Source: an uncultured Eubacteriales bacterium (lineage in GTDB: Bacteria; Bacillota; Clostridia; Oscillospirales; Acutalibacteraceae). From it: a stretch of 64,000 bases of DNA. Numbering within the stretch: the first letter of the stretch is position 1; each line of letters starts with the position of its first letter. The notes beneath the pieces are model-generated. The model searched no databases and was not told the DNA's origin. It worked only from the letters and a program-made list of their open reading frames with translations. The stretch is taken from the NCBI GenBank assembly GCA_902491475.1, contig CABUHY010000002.1:1-64000 (forward strand), written 5' to 3'. A program made the position numbers and the translations under genes. Below, one piece after another: positions 25,556 through 33,230 of the stretch.

Positions 25556-25630
25556 TGGCACCCCCTGCGAGAATCGAACTCACAACTAACCCTTAGGAGG
25601 GGTTTATTATATCCATTTAACTAAGGAGGC
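25556..25630 (-). tRNA. tRNA-Arg (anticodon CCU), copy 1
   Basis: A 75-nt cloverleaf including CCA. Acceptor GCCTCCT pairs with AGGGGGT (two G-T wobbles); D arm GTTA..TAAT; anticodon arm AACCC-CTCCTAA-GGGTT giving CCU; T arm GTGAG-TTCGATT-CTCGC. On the minus strand a promoter (TTGCTG, 16 nt, TACAAT) lies in the 70 bases upstream and a terminator follows. It reads AGG codons. Confidence 0.88.
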
Positions 25631-25703
25631 GTATTTTAATATTAAATTGTAATCCGTTTTCCTGCAACAGCAATGTTACATTACCTCTTAAAGGGTTTAT
25701 TAT

Positions 25704-25771
25704 TACGAACAAAGCGAGTGACAACGAGCTTGTGAGTAACAAGGTTCTGAACGCTTCTGCGTTCAGGTTCT
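25704..25771. repeat. 68-bp insertion repeat, copy 2
   Basis: Same 68-bp unit as at 25433 with two substitutions; identical to copy 3. Here it is flanked on the left by the promoter-region segment ending GGGTTTATTAT. Confidence 0.75.
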
Positions 25772-25826
25772 TATATCCATTTAACGGATAAAGTACAAAA
25801 AAAGAACTGCCGATTGGCAGTCCTTT

Positions 25827-25901
25827 TGGCACCCCCTGCGAGAATCGAACTCACAACTAACCCTTAGGAGGGGTTTATTATATCCATTTAACTAAGGAGG
25901 C
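25827..25901 (-). tRNA. tRNA-Arg (anticodon CCU), copy 2
   Basis: Identical 75-nt cloverleaf to copy 1, 271 bases away, with the same upstream promoter-like segment (25904-25974) and the same downstream terminator (25801-25824). Likely functional duplicate. Confidence 0.88.
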
Positions 25902-25974
25902 GTATTTTAATATTAAATTGTAATCCGTTTTCCTGCAACAGCAATGTTACATTACCTCTTAAAGGGTTTATTAT

Positions 25975-26065
25975 TACGAACAAAGCGAGTGACAACGAGC
26001 TTGTGAGTAACAAGGTTCTGAACGCTTCTGCGTTCAGGTTCTTATATCCATTTAACTAAGGAGGC
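25975..26065 (-). pseudogene. 68-bp repeat copy 3 plus orphan tRNA-Arg 5' half
   Basis: Copy 3 of the insert occupies 25975-26042; it is followed by the intact 5' half of the tRNA (26043-26065, minus strand GCCTCCT acceptor and D arm). With the 3' half at 25378 this marks the two outer ends of an ancestral tRNA gene that was split and expanded. Confidence 0.7.
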
Positions 26066-26209
26066 GTATAACATTATTTTATTTTCACTCAAACGAGCGT
26101 GGTAATTGTACCAAAAATACGGTGCTTTGTCAATGAAAGACGCTATTGTTTTATTTTTATTTGTATGTTAAAATCAAATTATCTCAAATATAATAAAAAG
26201 GGTGAGATT

Positions 26210-27181
26210 ATGGAAAAGACAAACACAAAAAGAAATACCGTCATAGGCATATGCCTTTTTGCGGTTATTTTCGGCGCACTTCTTGCGCTTGCAACGATTT
26301 TTGACCTGCGTGTAAGCGAAATACTCGTTCGCCTTGACCCGGGCGCTTACTTTACCAACAGCGTTTTCGGTGCGGTTTTTGAGTGTATAGGCTCGTGGCC
26401 CGTTTATCTGTTTTTAAGCATTGCATTCGCCTGCATCTATACGAACACAAGGCGTAGCAAAAACAAACCGCTTCGCATTTTGGGCTCTATCGCCTCAAAT
26501 ATCGCTTCGGTCGTTTGTATGTACATATTGGTAACCGACACCGTGGGTTATGCCGAAAGGCACGCCGATATTGAAAGCTTTACCTCTACGGTTTTTGCAA
26601 AAATTGTTTTCGTATTCGTCTCCGTGGCGTTCGGCGAGCTTATCTGCAACGCCTTTTCAAAAGTTGACGACAAAACCGCAAAGGGACTGCTTAAATATTC
26701 GTTTATTATTCTTTTTGCGGCGGCTTTTGCAAACATAATCGTAAACATAATCAAAAATATTATGTGCCGTCCGAGATACAGGACGATGAACTTCCTCGGC
26801 GACACCGAACACACGAATTTCCACCGTTGGTATCAGAAATTCACAATGCCCTCGGAGGACTCACCGCTCTATATTACTTCGGCAAACGGACACAAGGTAG
26901 GCAAGGACGCATACCGCTCGTTCCCGTCGGGTCACACCTGTGCGGCGGCAACGACCTACACCCTGCTTGCACTTCCGCACCTTTTCAAGAAATACAACAC
27001 GGTTAAAATGAAGGCCCTTCTGTACTTCGTTTCGGTAGCCGTAACCGCAACCGTAGCCGTCAGCAGAATTGTCTGCGGCGCTCACTTCTTCTCCGATGTT
27101 CTTGTCGGCGGCACGGCAATGTTTATCGGCGTTATGCTCGCAATCAAGATTTTTGTAAGAAAAGATTACGAAAGGGTATAA
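26210..27181 (+). CDS. PAP2-family membrane phosphatase
   Basis: 323-residue membrane protein with about eight hydrophobic segments. The three PAP2 motifs are present: KNIMCRPRYR, RSFPSGHTCAAA and SRIVCGAHFFSDVLVGG, with catalytic His and Asp in place. Such enzymes remove phosphate from lipid phosphates such as phosphatidic acid, PGP or undecaprenyl pyrophosphate at the outer membrane face. ATG 26210 follows AAAGGGTGAG; the 37 extra upstream residues read through AT-rich spacer. The terminator is at 27205-27252. Confidence 0.92.
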   Translation: MEKTNTKRNTVIGICLFAVIFGALLALATIFDLRVSEILVRLDPGAYFTNSVFGAVFECIGSWPVYLFLSIAFACIYTNTRRSKNKPLRILGSIASNIASVVCMYILVTDTVGYAERHADIESFTSTVFAKIVFVFVSVAFGELICNAFSKVDDKTAKGLLKYSFIILFAAAFANIIVNIIKNIMCRPRYRTMNFLGDTEHTNFHRWYQKFTMPSEDSPLYITSANGHKVGKDAYRSFPSGHTCAAATTYTLLALPHLFKKYNTVKMKALLYFVSVAVTATVAVSRIVCGAHFFSDVLVGGTAMFIGVMLAIKIFVRKDYERV

Positions 27182-27204
27182 TCGCATAAAGCCATACTAA
27201 AGTA

Positions 27205-27252
27205 AATCCCTGTTGAGACGCAGAATTACTGCTGTCCGACGGGGATTTTTTT
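27205..27252 (+). terminator. Terminator after the PAP2 gene
   Basis: AAATCCC ... GGGATTTTTTTG with an inner GCAG/CTGC pairing. Bulged stem with a good T-run. Confidence 0.6.
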
Positions 27253-27304
27253 GTTTTCCGCCTTTCGGGTAAAATAACAAAGAAAAATACTCGGAGGTGT
27301 AATA

Positions 27305-28147
27305 ATGAGCAGACGAAAAATAACAGAAAATATAATTTCAAGCTTTGAAAAACATTTGTCGGAACAAGAGAAAAGCCCCTCAACCATTGAAAAATATATC
27401 CGTGATGTCAGGGCGTTTTTGGTTTTCACAAAAAATCCCGAAATAACAAAGGAAACGGTTATTGCATACAAAAAGAGCTTGCAAGAAAACTATGCCGTGC
27501 GGAGCGTTAATTCAATGCTTGCAAGTGTCAACAGTTTATTTTCTTTTTTAAGTTGGCACGATTTGCGAGTGAAGTCTCTGAAACTTCAACAACAGGTGTT
27601 CTGCCCCGAAGAAAAGGAGTTGACCAGAGCGGAATATTCACGGCTTTGCATGACGGCGAAGCACAAACATAACGAACGGCTTAATCTCATTTTGCAAACG
27701 ATTTGCGGCACGGGAATAAGAGTCAGCGAATTGCAATATATAACTGTTGAGGCGGTAAGACGCGGTGAAGCGGTTGTGAACTGCAAGGCGAAAACACGCT
27801 CGGTGTTTATCGTAAAGGAGCTGAAACAAAAATTGCTCCGCTACGCCGCAGAGCAAAATATTAAAAACGGTATGATTTTTGTAACACGAACGGGAAAGCC
27901 GATAAGCCGCACAAACATTTGGCGTGAGATGAAAGCCTTGTGCAAAGAGGCAAATGTCAATCCGCAAAAGGTTTTTCCGCATAATCTGCGCCACCTGTTC
28001 GCAAGAGTGTTTTACGGGATTGAAAAGGACATTGCAAAGCTCGCCGATATTCTCGGTCATTCAAGCATTAACACCACACGAATTTATATCATTTCCACCG
28101 GCACTGAACATCGCAAAAAGATGGAAAATATGCGCTTGATAATGTAG
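27305..28147 (+). CDS. Tyrosine recombinase (XerC/D-like site-specific integrase)
   Basis: 280 residues, two domains: N-terminal SAM-like DNA-binding domain (about 8-85) and the C-terminal catalytic domain. All catalytic residues are present: Arg139 (GTGIRVSEL), Lys163 (KAKTR), His226 and Arg229 (PHNLRHLFA), His252 (LGHSS) and nucleophile Tyr261 (TRIYII). Intact, with GGAGGTG before ATG. Only 38 bases downstream begins a pair of 22-bp inverted repeats enclosing a promoter (28186-28454), which makes a DNA invertase role more likely than chromosome dimer resolution. No excisionase or phage genes are next to it. Confidence 0.93.
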   Translation: MSRRKITENIISSFEKHLSEQEKSPSTIEKYIRDVRAFLVFTKNPEITKETVIAYKKSLQENYAVRSVNSMLASVNSLFSFLSWHDLRVKSLKLQQQVFCPEEKELTRAEYSRLCMTAKHKHNERLNLILQTICGTGIRVSELQYITVEAVRRGEAVVNCKAKTRSVFIVKELKQKLLRYAAEQNIKNGMIFVTRTGKPISRTNIWREMKALCKEANVNPQKVFPHNLRHLFARVFYGIEKDIAKLADILGHSSINTTRIYIISTGTEHRKKMENMRLIM

Positions 28148-28164
28148 CCACAAAAACAAAAAAT

Positions 28165-28181
28165 CCGCCCAAACAGGCGGT
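28165..28181 (-). terminator. Leftward terminator between the recombinase and the inverted repeat
   Basis: CCGCC/GGCGG stem; on the minus strand it is followed by ATTTTTTG. It would stop transcription entering the recombinase gene in antisense from the invertible segment. Confidence 0.6.
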
Positions 28182-28185
28182 AACA

Positions 28186-28207
28186 ACATAATCGGCATTA
28201 TGTTGTA
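28186..28207. repeat. Left 22-bp inverted repeat (putative recombination site)
   Basis: Core ACATAATCGGCATTATGT, itself an imperfect palindrome (ACATAAT arms, CGGC centre), as expected for two recombinase binding arms around a crossover. The reverse complement of all 22 bases is found exactly at 28433-28454. Confidence 0.85.
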
Positions 28208-28319
28208 AATTCAAAACAAAGAAATCAAAACATAACGCCTTTTATCAAAATTAACATATCATATAAAGCATAAAAAGTCAAGAATTAAGTCAAAAAATGT
28301 ATTTATAACCATAACAACA

Positions 28320-28368
28320 AAGCCTTTGTCATTGTCAGTTTTGACAATCTTCATAAGGCTTGTTTTTT
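28320..28368 (+). terminator. Terminator inside the invertible segment
   Basis: Outer stem AAGCCTT/AAGGCTT, inner stem ATTGTCA/TGACAAT, followed by TGTTTTTT. Confidence 0.7.
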
Positions 28369-28388
28369 CATACCCTTTTTTCTGCGTT

Positions 28389-28417
28389 TTGACAAATTTC
28401 AAGAGCATTTATTTAAT
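28389..28417 (+). promoter_or_regulatory. Rightward promoter inside the invertible segment
   Basis: Perfect TTGACA (28389-28394), 17-nt spacer, TTTAAT (28412-28417). The expected transcription start (about 28424) is just inside the right inverted repeat. Confidence 0.7.
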
Positions 28418-28432
28418 TGATATGTTCTCATA

Positions 28433-28454
28433 TACAACATAATGCCGATTATGT
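28433..28454. repeat. Right 22-bp inverted repeat (putative recombination site)
   Basis: Exact reverse complement of 28186-28207. Core ACATAATGCCGATTATGT. It lies between the promoter and the first downstream gene, so it would be transcribed as a 5' leader hairpin. Confidence 0.85.
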
Positions 28455-28543
28455 GATAAATAGAAAATAGCAAAAGGAGATGAATATAGAAGTTATTGGT
28501 TATTAAAAAACAAACGCAATTTTTTTGATTTACGGGAGGGTAA

Positions 28544-28717
28544 ATGATGATACAAATGGAAGAAGCCAATAAATTGGAAAGAATGTGGACAGGCGGTAAA
28601 TGCAACCATTGCTGGGAAAAAGAATTATATCTCGGCACTAAAACAGGTGATTATCGTTGCACAATTTGTGGTGCAACTTGTTCCGAAGTAGATATGAACA
28701 AGAAAAGTTCAATTTAA
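28544..28717 (+). CDS. Small zinc-ribbon protein (57 aa)
   Basis: Short gene with a clear ribosome site (GGGAGGG, 6 bases before ATG). The product has two CxxC-type knuckles, CNHC and CTIC, followed by GATCSE, a typical zinc ribbon of about 30 residues; no membrane segment. First gene downstream of the putative invertible promoter. No family is recognised beyond the zinc ribbon. Confidence 0.75.
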   Translation: MMIQMEEANKLERMWTGGKCNHCWEKELYLGTKTGDYRCTICGATCSEVDMNKKSSI

Positions 28718-28741
28718 AATCAACTGATAGGAGAAACTAAA

Positions 28742-30175
28742 ATGAAAAATGTCAACCGCTTAATAGCTATATTGATTGTTTTTATCTTAATTGTTTCTTC
28801 AACCGCATGTGAAAGTAAAACAATTACTAAAAACAAAAATGAAATTACCATGTATGATTATTGCCCGTCATTAGACGACTTTTTAGAATCATTGAAATCT
28901 GCCGGAAGAAAAGTATTAGGTTATGCAGAGAAAAAGAATGTTGCAAGTTGGTATACAAACGAAGATCTAAGCGAATATACGCGTGTTGAATGTACAAAAG
29001 ACGGACTTATTTTTAGAATGGAAATCGACAACAATTACGGCGATTTACTGCGCTTTTTAAAAATGCTACCCGGTTCTGTTTGCTCTAAAGAAGAATTAGA
29101 AAAAGAGTTTTCTGCAGTTACCGAAACTACAGATAATATTGTTTCCGGAGAAGTTATTTATACTGACAGAAGTCAGTTCTCAACAAGCGGTATAAAATAT
29201 TCCAAAACCGTAATGCGAACACCGGAAAAGACTATAACACAAACCATCTCCGCCGAATGCGAAGACATCATAATAAATCCATGTGAGTATCAAGACTTAT
29301 GTCCAAATCTCACACAGGAAGAATTTTATAATATAGTCGAAACAAAACAAAACAGCAATGTTTATGACGAAGCTATTTTTTATTATACTTGTGCAAAATC
29401 TTATAACGATTCAGAGGCCAAAATTAAAGAATGTGCTTATAGAATAGCCTTAGAGTCTTATGAAAGCGGAAATCTGATAGAAGCCGGTAAATATTCAAAA
29501 ATAGCGACCGGGTATGAAAACGCCGATACTATTTTAGCGAACATAACCGAAACTCTATACGATGAAGCCGTTGCTCAATTAAATAATTATGCTGACACTG
29601 GAAATGTTGATATGCTGGAAGAATCATATGAAAAATTTGCAGTTTTCAATGAAGCGTATAAAGAAACTAAAAGATTTCTAAACATTACCGAATGTTGCAA
29701 AAACATATATACCAGCAATGGGTTATTAGACGATAGTTTGTTAAATGATGAATTAGGCAGAAAAATAGTTCAAAATCATATGTTGATTAAGTTTTTATCT
29801 AAATATCCGTCTTGGTGTATAGTTGGAGACATTTTTGGCGACGGGCAATATTATATAACGGGTTCATTTAAATATGGAACTTCATATAATGGTGAATTCA
29901 TTTATGTTTCTATATGCCGTAATGGATATGATGATAATGAAATATATACCGAATCCAAACGACTTGATGATTACACAATACCGGAAAGCATATCGGATTA
30001 TTCGATATGCAACGGCGTATTTACATATGAAAATTCACCAAAATTTAAAATTGAAATAATTTCAAGAGAAGAAATTTGCCTACATTCTTTTTTAACAGGG
30101 GAAAATTACTATATGAAGCAAGAAAATAGCGAAGAGATCCAGAAACTCTTAAAAAATAAAAACGAGTGGCAATAG
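28742..30175 (+). CDS. Lipoprotein with TPR-like region
   Basis: 477 residues, exported and lipid-anchored: signal peptide with lipobox STAC, lipidated Cys23. No family recognised. The middle (about 195-310) has repeated helical text, such as YDEAIFYYTCAKSYNDSEAK and YESGNLIEAGKYSKIATGYENA, that resembles tetratricopeptide-type helices. The C-terminal part is beta-rich. AT-rich codon use (AAA, AAT, TTA, ATA frequent) differs from neighbours such as malQ or pnp, pointing to transfer. Good AGGAGA ribosome site. Confidence 0.85.
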   Translation: MKNVNRLIAILIVFILIVSSTACESKTITKNKNEITMYDYCPSLDDFLESLKSAGRKVLGYAEKKNVASWYTNEDLSEYTRVECTKDGLIFRMEIDNNYGDLLRFLKMLPGSVCSKEELEKEFSAVTETTDNIVSGEVIYTDRSQFSTSGIKYSKTVMRTPEKTITQTISAECEDIIINPCEYQDLCPNLTQEEFYNIVETKQNSNVYDEAIFYYTCAKSYNDSEAKIKECAYRIALESYESGNLIEAGKYSKIATGYENADTILANITETLYDEAVAQLNNYADTGNVDMLEESYEKFAVFNEAYKETKRFLNITECCKNIYTSNGLLDDSLLNDELGRKIVQNHMLIKFLSKYPSWCIVGDIFGDGQYYITGSFKYGTSYNGEFIYVSICRNGYDDNEIYTESKRLDDYTIPESISDYSICNGVFTYENSPKFKIEIISREEICLHSFLTGENYYMKQENSEEIQKLLKNKNEWQ

Positions 30176-30418
30176 AAGATTGCAATAAAAAATTAATTTT
30201 AATTTATATTTGTGGCTTTTTTCAAAGTAAAAATAAATTTTTGAGAGGAAGATATTATTGCATTGTTGCGATTATGCATATGAATAAGCCGCAAATTCTC
30301 TTGATCCTAATTATGATGATATAACTGTTGTTATTGACCGTATCCTATGCTACCTATAGGAAATACAACAGCCGAAACCACAAAAATATTCAATAATTAA
30401 ATAAAGGAGATAATTACT
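30176..30418. other. AT-rich spacer, possible gene remnant
   Basis: No intact gene. A short reading frame at about 30260-30357 with stops (HCCDYAYE, stop, AANSLDPNYDDITVVIDRIL) looks like a decayed small protein. No promoter or terminator is convincing. Confidence 0.35.
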
Positions 30419-30928
30419 ATGAAATTATCAGGCAATATGTTTGACAAAATGGAAAACAAGCAAATACCAAAAAGCTTAGATGAATGTTTAAGACCAGACC
30501 CGCTTTTAAATAATCTATGGTCTTGGTGTCAGTGGTTAGAAAGATTTGGAAAGATATTATTTTGGGTAATTATTATTTTTGGCACAATTTACTCCGTGCT
30601 CACATCGTTCCAGGAAGTAGAAAAAGGCATATATTATACATATACAGATACGGAATTTAACTTTATTCTATTCCTTACATCACTTTGGCGTATCGCAATT
30701 TATGCCGCTTTAGAATATTGCTCATACCATTTAATTGCATTACTTATCGGTGCATTTAGCAGTATTGTTCAAAACACTAAAATCAGCACAGATTTAAATT
30801 TGTATAAATTCGTGTCGGAAAACGAAAATAAGACCTGCAAAAACGAAACAGATAATCAAGTTGTTGCTGATTCAAAATCTAAGACTGTCTCGGATGTTAA
30901 AATATATAAGAGACCGACACGTAATTAA
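30419..30928 (+). CDS. Two-TM membrane protein, unknown
   Basis: 169 residues with two hydrophobic segments (about 48-68 and 80-122 with a short polar break) and a polar, Lys/Asn-rich C-terminal tail of 40 residues. No family recognised. AAAGGAG before ATG. It belongs to the AT-rich island behind the putative invertible promoter. Confidence 0.75.
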   Translation: MKLSGNMFDKMENKQIPKSLDECLRPDPLLNNLWSWCQWLERFGKILFWVIIIFGTIYSVLTSFQEVEKGIYYTYTDTEFNFILFLTSLWRIAIYAALEYCSYHLIALLIGAFSSIVQNTKISTDLNLYKFVSENENKTCKNETDNQVVADSKSKTVSDVKIYKRPTRN

Positions 30929-30942
30929 TATGAGGGATAAAT

Positions 30943-32121
30943 ATGAAAAAGATTGCATTAGCTTTTACCAGCATTTTGTTAATCGTTTCATTTACAGCTT
31001 GCGGAGTTGTTAATAAAGACGAGGGTACATTGAAAAATCCGTCAAATACAAACACTGAACAAAAGCAATTAACAATAAAAGACTGTCTGGAAGAGACAAA
31101 TAGGCTCATAATACAAGATACTGAAGTTGTTAGCATAGAATATAGTCAATATAATCTTGATAGTATAAATACGAAATATCAGGATTCCAACGGAGAGATT
31201 CGGGTGAAATACTATTACGATTTAAATTTGTGTTTCACAAACAAAAAGACAAAAGAAAAAGTCAACTCAAGTCCTCTGGGTAAAGCTATATACATTTGTG
31301 ATGAGAACGGTGTAGTTAAGGGCTGTATAATGACAACAAATTATCGCAAAAAAACAGACAGCACAAATGTGAATTATACAGGATATCTTGCTGAAGCTGT
31401 CATCCTTCCCATAGTAAACTATAATAGTGTTAAGTACATCCTTAAAGATTTTAACCAAAAACTTGTGGATACTCACGAAAAATTAGCCGAACACTCGTTA
31501 AAATCAACTATAAATGGTCACGATATATACTACAACACGATTTTTAACTCGGAAAATGTATGTACCGAATTGAAAATCGACCCAATGGTTAACGAAACCA
31601 TAATCAGCGACAACAACACAGAACAAAACAATACCACTGTAAATAACAGTGCCGAAACTCAACCTCAAAATAACAATATGCAATCCTATAATTCCAATAA
31701 ATCTAACAACTCAAATGATTATGTTTATCATTATGGAAGCAGTGGAAGCTCCGGTAACGAAAATAGTGGGAACTACAATAATGCAGGAACTCCAAAAGCT
31801 GACCCTTGTGCAAACGGACATAATTGGGTTGCAATTACTCAAACCGTTCATAACAATGAACAGGGTCATTATGAAAGAGTGGAAACAAAAAGTGCATCAA
31901 CTGTATTCAAATGCCCCATGTGTAGCAAAAAATTCGAGTCGTTAAATGATTATTACACACATTTTGACAGTAACTATCCGGATGTATCTATGATGCGTGA
32001 AAGATATACAGTCGAAAATGTGCCTGCTGAATATGATAATAAATATGTCGTTGACAAAGCGGCTTATGACGAAGTGGTTACAACGGGATATAAGTGTAGT
32101 GTTTGCGGAACATACAAATAA
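30943..32121 (+). CDS. Lipoprotein with C-terminal zinc-finger-like module
   Basis: 392 residues. Lipobox FTAC gives lipidated Cys20. An N-terminal globular domain (30-210) is followed by a low-complexity Asn/Ser/Gln linker (about 215-285), likely to span the cell wall. The outer part ends in a metal-binding-type module: CPMC at 324-327, His340 twelve residues on, and CSVC at 385-388. Zinc fingers on a surface lipoprotein are unusual. No catalytic family recognised. AT-rich codon use as in its neighbours. Confidence 0.83.
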   Translation: MKKIALAFTSILLIVSFTACGVVNKDEGTLKNPSNTNTEQKQLTIKDCLEETNRLIIQDTEVVSIEYSQYNLDSINTKYQDSNGEIRVKYYYDLNLCFTNKKTKEKVNSSPLGKAIYICDENGVVKGCIMTTNYRKKTDSTNVNYTGYLAEAVILPIVNYNSVKYILKDFNQKLVDTHEKLAEHSLKSTINGHDIYYNTIFNSENVCTELKIDPMVNETIISDNNTEQNNTTVNNSAETQPQNNNMQSYNSNKSNNSNDYVYHYGSSGSSGNENSGNYNNAGTPKADPCANGHNWVAITQTVHNNEQGHYERVETKSASTVFKCPMCSKKFESLNDYYTHFDSNYPDVSMMRERYTVENVPAEYDNKYVVDKAAYDEVVTTGYKCSVCGTYK

Positions 32122-32139
32122 AAAAGGAGAAAATGAATA

Positions 32140-32298
32140 ATGGACGGATTTAATTCTTATGAAGGCAGTGCAAAGCTATGGATAGTTTATCACGATCAGG
32201 GGACAACACATGTTCACGCTACAAGTGAAGCGATTGCTCTGCAAAGATTTATGACAAAGTATCCAAACAGAACTGTTAAAAAAATAGTTAGAATGTAG
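32140..32298 (+). CDS. Small protein (52 aa), unknown
   Basis: Begins MDGFNSYEGSAKLWIVYHD and ends in a basic stretch. Mixed beta/helix pattern, no membrane segment, no family recognised. GGAG lies about ten bases upstream of ATG. It is the last gene of the AT-rich island and is followed by a strong hairpin. Confidence 0.6.
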   Translation: MDGFNSYEGSAKLWIVYHDQGTTHVHATSEAIALQRFMTKYPNRTVKKIVRM

Positions 32299-32319
32299 TA
32301 TTTATACCTTTTAGTTTCA

Positions 32320-32350
32320 CGCCCCGAACGAGTTTCGTTCGGGGCGTGAA
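32320..32350. terminator. Strong hairpin closing the AT-rich island
   Basis: A 14-bp perfect stem CACGCCCCGAACGA and its complement, 3-nt loop, followed by AAAATTTT. Probably a terminator, though the T-run is short. Confidence 0.6.
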
Positions 32351-32354
32351 AATT

Positions 32355-33140
32355 TTATATGCAACCGTAGGGACAGCCCTTACGGACGAATGAAAAATGA
32401 AGAATGAAGAATGAAAAATTGCGGGTGCTTCGCACGGATTAAAAATTATAACGAACAGTGTAGGGCGGGGGCTTGCTCCCGCCGCTAACAAACATCAAAT
32501 TCCCGTAGGGACAGGGCTTGCCCCTGTCCACAAGAAATTATATAGCCATATTGACGGACAGCCGCAAGGGCTGTCCCCTACGATTTTTATCAAATGAAAT
32601 TGCACGCAGAACTAAGCCTTCCTCTGACGGGCAACATATGCGACCGCCGCCTGTGGCGGATAAAGGGAGCATCTGTTGGCGCAGCGGTCGATTTTGTGCG
32701 ACACTCCAAGCCGCACAAAATTGGTCGCTACAATCAAAATTATATTTCATATCATATCGTAGGGGCGAACTGTGTTCGCCCGCTTTAATTTGCGCTGAAT
32801 TTGACGGGCGACCGCAGGTCGCCCCTACGGGTTGTGCGTTAAAATACAATATCATATCAGCTATAAATTACGACAAAGCATCGGCAATTAGGCGGCGGGA
32901 GCAAGCCCCCGCCCTACCGTGCTATTCATACCGATTTTTGCGGATTACGGACAGGGGCAAGCCCTGTCCCTACGCTATACGATATATTTTTCAAGTTGTG
33001 CTGTCCGTTTTTATTATACAACTTTCACTTCTTCACTATTCGCTTTTCAATCTTACCTCGCCCGCAAGGGCGCTGCCCCTGCCCTACCGGATTGATTATT
33101 TCGGACAGCCGCAAGGGCTGTCCCTACGGCGATATACAAA
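32355..33140. repeat. Cluster of CGTAGGG-type palindromic repeats
   Basis: No gene is supported in this stretch. At least eight palindromes of 20-28 bases lie head to tail or tail to tail. Types: GGACAGCC-GCAAG-GGCTGTCC, GGACAGGGGCAAGCCCTGTCC, GGCGGGAGCAAGCCCCCGCC and GGGCGACCGCAGGTCGCCC, each bordered by CGTAGGG or CCCTACG. Interspersed are GAATGAAAAATGAA tandem text and the CAGCGGTCGATTTTGTGCG module shared with 12580-12600. Confidence 0.75.
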
Positions 33141-33230
33141 TTGAAAATTACGCACAAAGCACATTGTACACAAAAAGCACCCCTTTTACAGGAGTGCTTT
33201 GCTTTTGCGCTGTTTAGTAACTTCTTTCTA

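Larger units (their letters stand above)
25433..26056. repeat. 271-bp tandem repeat array containing the tRNA-Arg genes
   Basis: Period 271 bases: 68-bp insert, 23-bp D-arm remnant, terminator, tRNA-Arg, 70-bp promoter segment. Bases 25557-25785 and 25828-26056 are identical over 229 bases by direct reading, so the duplication is recent or kept uniform by recombination. Confidence 0.85.
28208..28432. other. Putative invertible segment (225 bp)
   Basis: AT-rich, non-coding. Contains a rightward terminator (28320-28368) and, near the right repeat, a rightward promoter (28389-28417). In the orientation given, the terminator would stop recombinase read-through while the promoter drives the downstream lipoprotein genes (ON). 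Inversion would aim the promoter at the leftward terminator 28165-28181 (OFF). Inferred from layout; no inversion can be observed in one sequence. Confidence 0.6.

Noticed and set aside
25617..25832. 71-aa open frame on the minus strand in the tRNA array
   Set aside because: It runs through a tRNA, a terminator and the 68-bp repeat; no ribosome site. It is a by-product of the repeat array.
25378..28147. Integrative element between the tRNA-Arg array and the tyrosine recombinase
   Set aside because: Only the PAP2 gene lies between them, no direct repeat of the tRNA 3' end is found beyond the recombinase, and no phage, conjugation or excisionase genes are present. The inverted repeats next to the recombinase explain it better.
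32518..33144. 208-aa open frame on the plus strand
   Set aside because: Consists of translated palindromic repeats (many Arg, Pro, Cys), no ribosome site, no conserved motif.
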